Part shown: piece by piece, positions 9,500 to 18,104 of the stretch | Layout of the letters: every line of letters starts with the position of its first letter | Numbering within the stretch: the stretch's first letter is position 1 | From: Sutterella faecalis | GTDB taxonomy: Bacteria > Pseudomonadota > Gammaproteobacteria > Burkholderiales > Burkholderiaceae_F | Direction of reading: 5' to 3' | NCBI RefSeq assembly: GCF_006337085.1 | Contig: NZ_CP040882.1 | Location: 434,001-498,000 of the forward strand | DNA: 64,000 nt | Notes under the pieces: generated by a model | Seen by the model: only the letters and a program-made list of their open reading frames with translations | The model's database searches: none | What the model was told of the DNA's origin: nothing | Program-made: the position numbers and the translations under genes

Positions 9500-9572
9500 T
9501 GCATCGAACCCGTTCGAGCGAATGGGCGCGACAATAGGTGTATCTACCTCTAATACCGCAGGAGGCCATGCC

Positions 9573-10766
9573 ATGACAAAGAAGCATACGCAAACGACGC
9601 TTGATGTTTCCATCAAATATTCCGCGATCGGGCTGGACCTTGCCAAATACGACGTTTCCTTGGCAGCGGTGACGCTCAACGAGGGAGAAATTATTTGTAT
9701 CGACCGCGTGACTTATGCTGAGCTCTATGAGCTTGCCGACAAGCTCTCCCCGACGCTGTTTGCAGTTGAACCGTGCTGCGGCTACTCGCAGCTTGCCCTT
9801 GAGCTCGAGGCTCGCGGCCATGAGATGCGCGTTATCAACGGCAAAGTCGTCAAGATGTGGATCGACACGCATATGTCGGGCCAGAAAACCGACATCAACG
9901 ATGCGCTCGCGCTTGCCCGGCTGACGGCCGATCCGGATCTTCGGCCTATTCGCGCGAAATCTCTCGAAGAATGCCGCATTATGACGGTGCAGGGCGTGCG
10001 TCAGCAGCTGATCGGACAACGTACGAAGACGCTCGTCAGCTTCAAGGGCTTTGCCCAGACCTGGGGAATCCACATGCCTGCCGGCAGGCGCAATCTCAAA
10101 AAGATGCGTGAAGCCGTGGAAGCTAAGGCAGACATGATGGGCGACGCAGCTGTCTCTGCTCTGACGACGATGCTTGACCGCGTGAAGACGCTCGATGATC
10201 AAATTCATCAGCTCGACAAGGACCTTGAAGCACTGGTCAGCGCCAATGCCAACGGCAGGCTGCTGAAGAGCGTCATGGGCGTCGGCACTCAGATCGCCGC
10301 CCGCTTCATTACGGTTGTCGGCGATGTAAAACGGTTTGAAACGTCACGCTCGCTTGTTGCCTACATCGGATGCGTGCCGAAAAATTACATTACGGGGCAT
10401 GTGAATAAGCCCAGACAAAAGAAGAGCTCTGCTCCCGACCTGAGCAGCAAGGGCCAGGGGCGAATCAGCCGCCGCGGCGACAAATTGCTGAGATCCCTGC
10501 TGATGCAGGGTGCGGCCTGCATCTACATGCAGTACTGCAAGAGGCAGCTGCCCGACTGCCAGCTCACAAAGTGGATTGACAAGCAGCTGGCGGTGAGGAA
10601 GCCCTACGGCAAGATCATGGTGTCGCTGGCGGCGAAACTCATCCGGATCGCATGGGCGGTGCTCACCTACGGCAAAAAGTTCGACATCCACAGAGCGGGC
10701 GTCCCCCGCTCGGTGCTGGCGGCGATGGCCGTTCAACCCAGCAATGAGGCTGCCGCTGTAGCATGA
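9573..10766 (+). CDS. IS110/IS1111-family DEDD transposase
   Basis: 397 residues from ATG 9573, chosen because GGAGG lies at 9561-9565; the open frame extends further up but has no such site. Residues 15-130 are the RuvC-like DEDD domain: GLDLAKYDVSL gives the first D, VEPCCGYSQ the E, and QKTDINDALALARL the last two D. A central coiled coil follows (residues 180-230). The C-terminal Tnp_20 part begins at MGVGTQIAARFITVVGDV near residue 237 and includes SLVAYIGCVPKN and GRISRRGDKLLRSLLMQGA, with serines available as the nucleophile. The family moves DNA under guidance of an element-encoded bridge (seek) RNA. The frame is intact and the element could be active. Confidence 0.9.
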   Translation: MTKKHTQTTLDVSIKYSAIGLDLAKYDVSLAAVTLNEGEIICIDRVTYAELYELADKLSPTLFAVEPCCGYSQLALELEARGHEMRVINGKVVKMWIDTHMSGQKTDINDALALARLTADPDLRPIRAKSLEECRIMTVQGVRQQLIGQRTKTLVSFKGFAQTWGIHMPAGRRNLKKMREAVEAKADMMGDAAVSALTTMLDRVKTLDDQIHQLDKDLEALVSANANGRLLKSVMGVGTQIAARFITVVGDVKRFETSRSLVAYIGCVPKNYITGHVNKPRQKKSSAPDLSSKGQGRISRRGDKLLRSLLMQGAACIYMQYCKRQLPDCQLTKWIDKQLAVRKPYGKIMVSLAAKLIRIAWAVLTYGKKFDIHRAGVPRSVLAAMAVQPSNEAAAVA

Positions 10767-11319
10767 GGCATCGGCAATTCCATAACTAATCGCGTGAAAT
10801 GAGAAACCCTTTTCTGTAAGGCTTGTCCGACAGCTATTCATGTCGAATTGCACTTGATGCATGTGGCTTTTTATTGGCAAGGACAAGACTTCTGATGAGT
10901 TCATTTTGGCCATGGCATGCAAGCATGCCGACAGGCCTGAGAGATTAACGGAAGCGGCCTCTCTCGTTGATGCGTGATTACTGGGACTGGAATACTGCCG
11001 GCAACAACCAAAATGACATAACACGGATTAGCCGATGTAGGGTCGCTAAGTCCGAATGCGGGCTGCGCTTCGCTTGTCGCATTCGCACATAGCGACATTG
11101 TATCGGCGGAGGTCCTGTAAAGCGGCTTACGCGGCATATGCTCCGCTCGGCCTGAAGGCCGTGCTCGCTATTCCACGACCGCTTGACAGGAATAGGCTCA
11201 GTGCCTGAAGGCACCAGGCCAGCAATGCCGCCAGCTGCCGCTATAAGGCGCTCGACTAACTCACTGCCCGCAGCTTCGCTCCTGAGCTCGCGCGTTACCG
11301 TACTTGGAGCTTGACAAAC
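10767..11319 (+). ncRNA. Non-coding 3' region of the IS1111-group element, candidate bridge/seek RNA
   Basis: 553 bases between the transposase stop and the right inverted repeat carry no convincing gene. Several compact hairpins cluster near the right end: CGGCCTGAAGGCCG (11148-11161), GTGCCTGAAGGCAC (11201-11214), both with the same TGAA loop, and CTATTCC...GGAATAG (11168-11174 with 11189-11195). In the IS1111 group the guide RNA is encoded on this side of the transposase gene (established for the family). Target- and donor-binding loops were not assigned, so the call rests on position and structure. Confidence 0.55.
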
Positions 11320-11331
11320 GTGGGTGGTCCA
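11320..11331 (-). repeat. Right subterminal inverted repeat of the IS1111-group element
   Basis: GTGGGTGGTCCA, the exact complement of the repeat at 9488-9499. The tnpB coding sequence resumes immediately after it. Confidence 0.75.
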
Positions 11332-12078
11332 GAGATCGACATGGGCCTTACAGAAGTCTTCACGGACGATGAAGGGAATCACTACGGAAAAAAGCTCGGG
11401 GAGCTGCTCTCGAAGTTTGCTGAGACGCTCAATCGGAAACTCACGGCAAGGAATCGCCTGCTGTCGCTTGCGCGGAACACGACAAGCAAGCGAAAGCGCC
11501 GCAACATCCTGCGCTTCAATCTGGGGAGCGATCGTTTTGAAGCGCTCAAAGCCCGGATGAAGTCTCAGATCCGATGCTGCATCAATCATGCTCTGAATGA
11601 AATATTCAAGAAGGCACCAGCAGACGCGTACATCGTCGAGGAGCTGAGCGCGAATTTCCTTCAGGATAAAAAATGGCCTAAACGCGTGAAGCGCCTGCTT
11701 TCCGGCTGGGTCCGGGGCATCATCGGCGAACGGCTGGCCTTCAAGGCGGCCGAGCGTCAGGTGAAGCTTGTGAAGGTAGCGAGTTCTTATTCGAGTCAAA
11801 CATGCCCAGAATGCCTACTGGCTCACCGGGAGAACAGAAATGGCGACAAATTCAAGTGCAGGCACTGTGGTGCTGTCTACCAATCAGACCATGCAGCAGC
11901 GCTTACCTTGCTTCTCCGAGTGGAAAGAGGAACGTGGCCCGGCAAGATGACGAAGGAACAGGCCTGGGAGCTTTCCCGCCGGGAGTATGAGGAGTGCTGC
12001 CGCTTAAGAGGCGTGGAGCCGCTCGAGGATCCTCATAAATCCAGAAAGAAGGTGAAGAAGGCTGGCGCTGCGAAGTGA
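11332..12078 (+). pseudogene. tnpB: tnpB 3' part with the RuvC and zinc-finger domains
   Basis: This piece resumes the nuclease at the RuvC-I motif (EIDMGLTEVF) and runs for about 248 codons to TGA at 12076-12078. All three RuvC acidic residues are in this fragment: D in EIDMG, E in YIVEELS near 11640, and D in QSDHAAAL near 11885. Between the last two is the four-cysteine zinc finger (TCPECL...KCRHCG). The Lys-rich tail (KSRKKVKKAG) is typical. Without the N-terminal half it should not bind guide RNA and target correctly, so it is treated as a remnant, although a TTG at 11311 could start translation in frame. Confidence 0.8.
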
Positions 12079-12482
12079 AGCGCCTGACTCTAAGTTTTTA
12101 AGCAGAACCCGAAAACCAAAATGAATGAAGAAACAATACTGAAGACCGGAAAACCGCCGGACATGCAGTAAGAAACCGTCAATCCCGGCGGTCATGCGAT
12201 CCGAAGCAGGCATGAGGAACTGAGAGTGCGTATGGATGAGAGAGCAGCGCACGTAATGATCGCTTCTTCAGCCAGCCAGGAAGCACGCCGGGAAATACAA
12301 GCGCTTTTAGAGCGGCAGCCCGGGCCATTTCAGACTTTGTTCCCAAAGCGGGGCAGAGGAAGAAATTGAGCAGGAGCTGCTGACCGTTACGGCGCTGACA
12401 GCCCTGATCCATTCGCTCAGTCCAGGGATCAGAGAGCTGAACAAAGGAACCACCCCGGTAAAATTGGTGGATTCCAGCTAAC
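12000..12482 (+). ncRNA. Candidate omega (reRNA) region at the right end of the IS607 element
   Basis: The 404 bases after the tnpB stop hold no credible gene and end at the element boundary in jetC. In TnpB-bearing elements the guide RNA overlaps the 3' end of tnpB and the right element end, with the guide supplied by flanking DNA. A hairpin CCACC...GGTGG (about 12450-12470) lies 12 or so bases from the boundary. The natural guide would then be the jetC sequence beginning near 12483. The exact RNA ends and folding are not determined. Confidence 0.4.
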
Positions 12483-15400
12483 GGCACCTTCTCCAACATC
12501 CACGACATCCCCATTTCGGAAAAGGGCTTTCTTTTCGTGGGCGCATCGGGCTCGGGGAAATCGACGCTCCTTGACGCGATGATCACGCTCCTCTTCCCCT
12601 ACCCTTCCTACAACGCCGCCGCCCGTGAGGGCGAGCAGCGTCGAGGCGACCGCAACCTCCTCACCTACATCCGCGGCGCTTGGTCGACCCAGGCCGAACT
12701 CGAAGGCACGGGGTCCCCGCGCGCGAAGACGCAGTATCTGCGCCCGGGCGCAACCTTTTCGGCGGCCGCCCTCACGCTTTTCGACAGCGAAAGCCGCACG
12801 GGCGACACGACGCTCCTCCTCGTCGCCTGCATCCGGAAGAGTTCGAATGAGGAAGCTGCCGTCAACAAGCAGTTCTTCATCATCGACGGCAATTACAGCT
12901 TCAATGCGGACGACTTCACGGGGTTCGCGAAATCCCAGTTCGACTGGCGCTGGCTCAAGGACCGGCTCCCGCCCTTCACGAGCTTTACGACCTTCAACGC
13001 CTACAGCGACGCCTTCTGCGACCGCTTCGGGATCCGCGACAAGACGGCCTTGAAGCTCCTCGCTAAGGCCCAGTCAGCGAAGAACCTGGGCGACCTCAAC
13101 ACGTTCCTCAGAAACTTCATGCTTGAGGAACCGCGCACGTTCGCGATGGCCGAGAAGCTCACGACGGAATTCCACGATCTTTCGGACGCCCACTCGGCCG
13201 TGGTCGAAGCCCGCGAGCAGCGGGACATCCTTCGGGAAGCGAGGAAGCTCTGGGACGAGCGCGAGGCGCTCCTGAGCAGAATCGCGTTTCTTGAATCTGA
13301 AAGGAACGCCATGGAATGGTGGCGGCCGATGACGGAAAAGCGTCTCGAGGAAGCAGAGCTCCCGAAGCTCCAGCGCGAGCTCGAGAAGGCCCTCCGCGCG
13401 GTGCAGATTGCCGGGCAGAAGGAAAGCGACGGGCAGACGCGTGCGGACGAACTCCGCACGCGCCTCAATGAGTCCGGCGGCTTCTCAGTCCAGCAGCTCG
13501 AAGCCCGCGTGAAGCAGTTGACGACCGAATATGCGCGCGCCGAAGCGCATAAAAAATCGGCGCTTCGTCATGCTTCGACCCTTGAAAAGGATCTTCCCAA
13601 GTCGAGCGACGCGTGGCTCGCCTTTACCGATGCGCTTCACCTCTATCTCGAGGAAGAGGACCGGGCGGGCACCAATCGCACCCGCGAACGCGACGGGCTC
13701 GTTTCCGAAGAGCGCGACCGCTCGAAGGTCTTTCAGGAGACGGTCCAGGAAATCCATTCGATGCGCGAGCGCCTGTCAAACATTCCGTCGAAGAACCTTG
13801 ATCTCCGTGCGGAGCTCGCTGCCGATCTCAATGTTTCCGAAGAGGAGCTTCCCTTTGTGGGCGAACTCATTCAGGTGAAGCCTGATGAATCCCGCTGGCA
13901 GGGCGCGATCGAGCGCGTGCTCCACAACTTTGCGCTCTCGATTCTCGTCGACGAAAAGCTCTACCCGGCCTTTACGGAGCTCCTTGAAACGAAGCGCCTG
14001 AGGGGCCGCATCGTCTACTACCGCGTGAGAAATCAGTCGCGCGACTTTGACGGCTTTTTCCGTCCGCGGAGCATCCCTTCTAAGCTCGACTTCAAGGAAG
14101 GACGCTGGGACGCGTGGCTCGCCGCCGAGTGCGCTCAGCGCTTTTCCTACCTCTGCGCGGATAATCTCGACGAATTCCGCCGTGCCGACCAGGCGGTAAC
14201 CCGCTCGGGTCAGGTGAAGCACAACGCGGAGCGCCATGAAAAGGACGACCGCATTGATGTAGACGACCGCCGCCGCTGGGTGACGGGCTTCACAAACCTC
14301 GAAAAGCTCGCGCTCTTTGAAAAGGAAGCCCAGAGGCTGGGCGACGAAATTACGGCGCTCCAGAAGAAAATCCAGAAAATCGAAGCGGAGGCCAAAGCCG
14401 CTCAGCAGCGGCTTTCCGCCGCCAATGCGCTTCTCAACACCGACTGGGACGAAATCGACGCGGAAAGCGCTGCCCAAAGACTTCAGGCGGCGAACGAGGA
14501 GCTCGACGAATTCGTACGGAAGACCCCCGACCTCGAACGCCTCAAGGTGGAGCTTCGCGATGCTGAAACCGAGCTCGCGAAGCTCCGTGAAGCGCGAAGC
14601 AAGGCTTCCGCCAATGAAAGCATTGCCCGGCAGCAGCTCAAGGCCGCCGAGGAACGCATTTCGGCGCATGCAAACGTGCTCAGCCAGCTCGAAAGGATGG
14701 TGAAGGACGGGAATGCGAAAACGCCGGGCCAGGAAGAGCTCGACTCCATCGACCGGCGTGCCACTGACAACGGGAAAACCGAGGTGACGTTGAGAAACCT
14801 CAATGCGCGCGATTCGAAGGTGAAGGACCTGATCGGCGAGGACCAGATTGAATGTTCGAATCGAAAGACCGAAGCCGAAGCCGGCGTCACGTCGCGCTTT
14901 GAGATCTTCCTCCTCAAGTGGCCGAAGGAAACCGAATCGCTCGATGCGAAGCTCGAATCTGCCGGCGATTTCTTCAAGAAGCTCGAGCGCATTGAGACGG
15001 ACGGCCTCCCGCGCCACGAGAAGCGCTTCCGCGAGCTTCTTGAAACTCAGTCGCTCCAGCACTTTGCCGACCTCAACCTTGAGATGCGCCAGGCCCGTCA
15101 GGACATTCTCCAGCGAATGGAGACCGTGAACGAATCCTTGGCGGCAGCGCCCTTCTCGCGCTTGGCCGAAGGCGACTCGCACCTGCGGATTGAAGTGAAG
15201 GACCTGAAGCTTAAGGAAGTCGAGGACTTCCGGCATCAGGTGGGCGAACTCATTCAGGGCGCCTGGGAAGGCGAACTCTCGGACGAGGACGCTGAAAAGC
15301 GCTACAAGCTCATTTCCGAGCTTGTGAAGAAGCTCGATCCTGCACAAACGACCGAAAAGGCGGCCGACCTCTGGCGCCTCACGGTGCTCGACGTCCGCCG

Positions 15401-15938
15401 CCACGTAGCCTTCACGGCGAGCGAATTGAACGACGAAGGCGAAATCCTCGAAACCTATTTCTCGGGATCGGGCAAATCGGGCGGTCAGCGCCAGAAGCTC
15501 ACGACGACGTGCCTCGCGGCGGCCCTTCGCTATCAGCTGGGGAGCATCGATAATGGCCTTCCCGCCTTTGCGCCGGTTATTCTCGACGAAGCTTTCGACA
15601 AGGCCGACAGCGAATTCACCGACATTTCGATGAACATCTTCAACCGCTTCGGCTTCCAGATGATCGTGGCGACGCCGGAAAAGTCCGTCGTGACGCTCGA
15701 ACCCTACATCGGCGGCGCCTTCTACGTCGTTATGGAGGACCGGCGGAACTCGAGCGGCCTGTCGGTAAGCTATGACGACAAGACGGGGCGTCTCGACTTT
15801 AAAAACGCGGCGCCTGTCGTTCCTGAGAAGCATGAGGTAAAGACGGTGAGTCAAAAGCCGCAGAAGCCCGCCGCGAAGGAATCCGCGCGGGAGAAGAAGG
15901 AAGAAGCAAAGCCCGAGCCGTTGCCGGGCCTCTTCTGA
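12483..15938 (+). pseudogene. jetC: jetC main part, Wadjet SMC-like ATPase, lacking its first 23 codons
   Basis: The frame is open from the insertion junction to TGA 15936-15938, 1,151 codons. With the 5' fragment the gene would encode about 1,173 residues, normal for JetC. Walker A is GASGSGKST at 12540-12566. Two long coiled-coil arms (about residues 230-450 and 620-760) flank a hinge region with GELIQVKPDESRWQGAIERVL and VVYYR-like sequence. The C-terminal head has the ABC signature FSGSGKSGGQRQK and Walker B PVILDEAFDKAD. JetC is the MukB-like motor that extrudes plasmid loops. A GTG at 12537 lies directly before the P-loop, so an N-terminally trimmed protein could be made, but the insertion cuts the gene from its promoter and ribosome site. 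Confidence 0.88.
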
Positions 15939-16022
15939 CTGCCGATCGCTTCCTTTGACCCTCCGGCGAGTCCTCGCATAAAGGCTCACCGGAGGCATCC
16001 CATTCCATTCAGACGGATCGCT

Positions 16023-17294
16023 ATGGCAATCAAAACGCCCCAGGAAATGGATGACGCGCTCAAACGCGCATTCTCCCGCTCCTTTCCGGAGTGGCTTGGT
16101 GATGACGTGAGCTTCGGGCTCTTGAGTCCGACGATGAGGAGTGTTCTCATTGAAAAACCGCTCGGGCGGATGAATGAAAAGGAAGGCGCAGTCAATCTCA
16201 CCCGTACGAAAGAACTCATTCAATCCTGGAAGCGAGTGGAAGGCCGTCGCGGATGGAGCGTCGGCTGGAAGAAAGCGCAGTGGCGAAAGCTCGGCATTGC
16301 GGTTGAACTCCCCTCCTGGGTGGAAGTGCGGGAAGCTGCGGATCTCTGCGATGCATTGAAGCCTGACAGCATTGACGGCCAATCATGGAAAGCGGCTGTA
16401 CATCGGGTGAGATCCATTGCAATGGAATTTGGAATTCCATTCAAAACACTCCATACGGACGAAGCGATTGAAAAGGAAGGCGGACGACCTCTTCTGCGTC
16501 TTATTCGAATTCTGCGCAATGCCAATGCGCTTTGGCCCATGGAATTCGACGACCATGAATTGAAGCGCTTCACAGAGCTTCTCAAATGGCTTCTCGCGCA
16601 TCCCGATTCCGGTCTCTTCATTCGGGAAATACCCGTTGAAGGCGTCGATACCAAATGGTTTGAAAAGCATCAGGCATTGATTTCCGGTGTCTGGCAATTA
16701 ATAAAGGAACTGGATGGAAAGGATACGCTCAATGACAACGTTGATTTCCTCACAGCGCTCGGGCTTCGAAGAAAGCCGCTCTTCGTGCGCGTGCGCCATG
16801 CGTCCTTCTGGACCGGGGGCGATGCCAATGACGTCGTTCAGCTGACGCTCGATCGGCTTGCCGCCTCACGTCCCCAGAAGAAAACGGTCGTCATCATTGA
16901 AAATGAACAGACGGGGTTATCGCTCGATATACCGCCCGACATTCCGATATTGATCGGAATGGGCTACGGCGTAACGGCACTCGATGAAGCGGAATGGCTT
17001 GCGGATTGCCGGATTCTTTATTTCGGCGATCTTGATACCCACGGCCTCGCAATCCTCTCTGATCTTAGAAAGATTTATTCCCAGACGGAAAGCGTCATGA
17101 TGGATGCGGAGACATTCGTGAAATTCCGGCACCTTGCTGTGTCTGAACCAAGCCAGGTGAAAAGAATGCCGGACTGTCTCACGGAAAAAGAGCTCAGGCT
17201 GCTCGAAATGCTGTGCGAAACAAAAGGAAGACTGGAGCAGGAGAGAATTCCGATTAATGACATCAATCGTTCATTCAGGATGTTATTCAATTAA
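16023..17294 (+). CDS. jetD: JetD, Wadjet type I TOPRIM nuclease (DUF3322/DUF2220)
   Basis: 423 residues from ATG 16023. The N-terminal half (about 1-200) is the DUF3322 arm. The C-terminal half is the TOPRIM-type nuclease domain related to topoisomerase VI subunit A: VVIIENEQTGLSL near residue 282 gives the conserved glutamate and YFGDLDTHGLAILSDLR near 335 gives the DxD acidic pair. The family tail LRLLEMLCETKGRLEQERIP is present. JetD is the subunit that cuts the plasmid held by JetABC. It starts 84 bases after jetC and its frame is intact. Because jetA and jetC are broken it has no complete complex to work with. A decayed second copy of its last three quarters is found at about 36115-37079. 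Confidence 0.9.
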   Translation: MAIKTPQEMDDALKRAFSRSFPEWLGDDVSFGLLSPTMRSVLIEKPLGRMNEKEGAVNLTRTKELIQSWKRVEGRRGWSVGWKKAQWRKLGIAVELPSWVEVREAADLCDALKPDSIDGQSWKAAVHRVRSIAMEFGIPFKTLHTDEAIEKEGGRPLLRLIRILRNANALWPMEFDDHELKRFTELLKWLLAHPDSGLFIREIPVEGVDTKWFEKHQALISGVWQLIKELDGKDTLNDNVDFLTALGLRRKPLFVRVRHASFWTGGDANDVVQLTLDRLAASRPQKKTVVIIENEQTGLSLDIPPDIPILIGMGYGVTALDEAEWLADCRILYFGDLDTHGLAILSDLRKIYSQTESVMMDAETFVKFRHLAVSEPSQVKRMPDCLTEKELRLLEMLCETKGRLEQERIPINDINRSFRMLFN

Positions 17295-17696
17295 AATGCA
17301 TAGACAGGATGATGCCATTGTTCATAGTTCACCTCTTTAACATAAGTTCAATTCCATACCCGTTTTATATCCGTAGAAACTGATTGAAGTGATATGCAAT
17401 ATATTTGAAATGTACAGATTTCATGAGATGAAGACCAGTTTACTCTCTCTTGCTGCATAATGCACTTCACTCTCTTACCAAAAATATCTGGAAATCTAAC
17501 ACAATAAAAACAATTTGCCATTCCATTCCGACATTCATCGAAGCTTTAAAGCGACATGAGAAATTCATTGAATATCAGGTACGAAATTTTCACCCATTTG
17601 GATCTCTGGATATTGTAAACACCTCGAAATAATGTGCAGCGGCTCTTTTATGCAACCTGGCGTCTTCCAATCTCTTCAATTCTATTCATTTGATTT

Positions 17697-17727
17697 GTAT
17701 GGATTGTAGATGAGATCCAATCCATAC
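17697..17727. promoter_or_regulatory. Ten-base perfect inverted repeat (terminator of jetD or operator)
   Basis: GTATGGATTG and CAATCCATAC separated by 11 bases, followed on the plus strand by TTTCTTT. The T-rich tail would fit a weak rho-independent terminator; the AT-rich stem would equally fit an operator. Confidence 0.4.
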
Positions 17728-17794
17728 TTTCTTTATCCATTTGAATCAACTCCAGCTTAGCTGGTTGCCATGTTTACGCGACCTAATCATCCAT

Positions 17795-17820
17795 TAGAGC
17801 ATCACTATCCATGTGCTCTA
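17795..17820. promoter_or_regulatory. Seven-base perfect inverted repeat upstream of the cellulose operon
   Basis: TAGAGCA and TGCTCTA with a 12-base spacer, about 70 bases before the first small ORF of the cellulose operon. It could bind a dimeric regulator. No regulator is identified. Confidence 0.3.
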
Positions 17821-17888
17821 TAGACAACAGTTAAACAGAAAGTTCGTCATGTTGATAAAATGGCCATGCTTATTCAAATCACTTCAAT

Positions 17889-18104
17889 ATGACGCTGCTG
17901 CCAAAGGATGTAATTCAGCTGAGCCGAATTGAGCGTTTTCACGCTGACGGCTATCAAACGATGAAGCAGGATGCTTCGTCGTTAGCCTGCGTGCGCCCGC
18001 TTTTTTCCGATGCGCTGCGCCTGCGTCTCGCGACCATCTCTGAAGAGAGCAAGAACACGAAGTTCCAGTCTCCTGAAGAAAAAATTAGGAGAACTCTTTC
18101 GTGA
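17889..18104 (+). CDS. Small BcsR/BcsP-like protein at the head of the cellulose operon
   Basis: 71 residues from ATG 17889. Its TGA (18102-18104) overlaps the start of bcsQ, which suggests translational coupling. The middle part (RFHADGYQTMKQDAS... VRPLFSDAL) recalls the short BcsR (YhjR) and BcsP proteins that precede bcsQ in enterobacterial and betaproteobacterial operons and stabilise the BcsRQAB complex. The likeness is weak and spread over about 25 residues, and no good ribosome site precedes the ATG. Position, size and overlap are the stronger arguments. If it is not a BcsR homologue it may simply be leader sequence. Confidence 0.45.
   Translation: MTLLPKDVIQLSRIERFHADGYQTMKQDASSLACVRPLFSDALRLRLATISEESKNTKFQSPEEKIRRTLS

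Larger units (their letters stand above)
9481..11335 (+). mobile_element. IS110-family (IS1111 group) element inserted in tnpB
   Basis: It contains one DEDD transposase (9573-10766), short subterminal inverted repeats of 12 bases (TGGACCACCCAC at 9488-9499 and its complement at 11320-11331), and about 550 bases of non-coding sequence after the transposase gene. Short subterminal repeats with the long non-coding part downstream fit the IS1111 group; classic IS110 elements carry it upstream. The exact outer ends lie within a few bases of the repeats, and no target duplication is evident. The two halves of tnpB on either side show that this was the later of the two insertions. Confidence 0.8.
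7807..12482 (+). mobile_element. IS607-family element inserted in jetC (itself carrying a nested IS110/IS1111 element)
   Basis: The interval holds a MerR-HTH serine recombinase (7868-8446) followed by a TnpB gene in two pieces (8523-9482 and 11332-12078), the standard IS607 layout. IS607 elements move by a serine recombinase, have no terminal inverted repeats and make no long target duplication. Here the bases GGCA are present at both junctions (7803-7806 and 12483-12486), so the exact crossover cannot be fixed within those bases. About 1.85 kb of the interval is the inner IS110-type element. The boundary is inferred from reconstruction of jetC, not from a database match. Confidence 0.8.
17295..17888. 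other. AT-rich 594-base gap between jetD and the cellulose operon
   Basis: No credible gene is visible on either strand, and the base composition is clearly lower in GC than the flanks. Two perfect inverted repeats stand out and are listed separately (17697-17727 and 17795-17820). The promoter of the cellulose operon presumably lies in its right half. Confidence 0.5.

Noticed and set aside
13776..16382. An 868-codon open frame on the minus strand across jetC
   Set aside because: It is antisense to a well-recognised SMC-type gene, has no family character, and reflects the GC-rich codon pattern of the true gene.
17450..17632. A 60-codon ORF in the jetD-bcs gap
   Set aside because: It has no ribosome site, no likeness to a family and AT-rich random-looking sequence.
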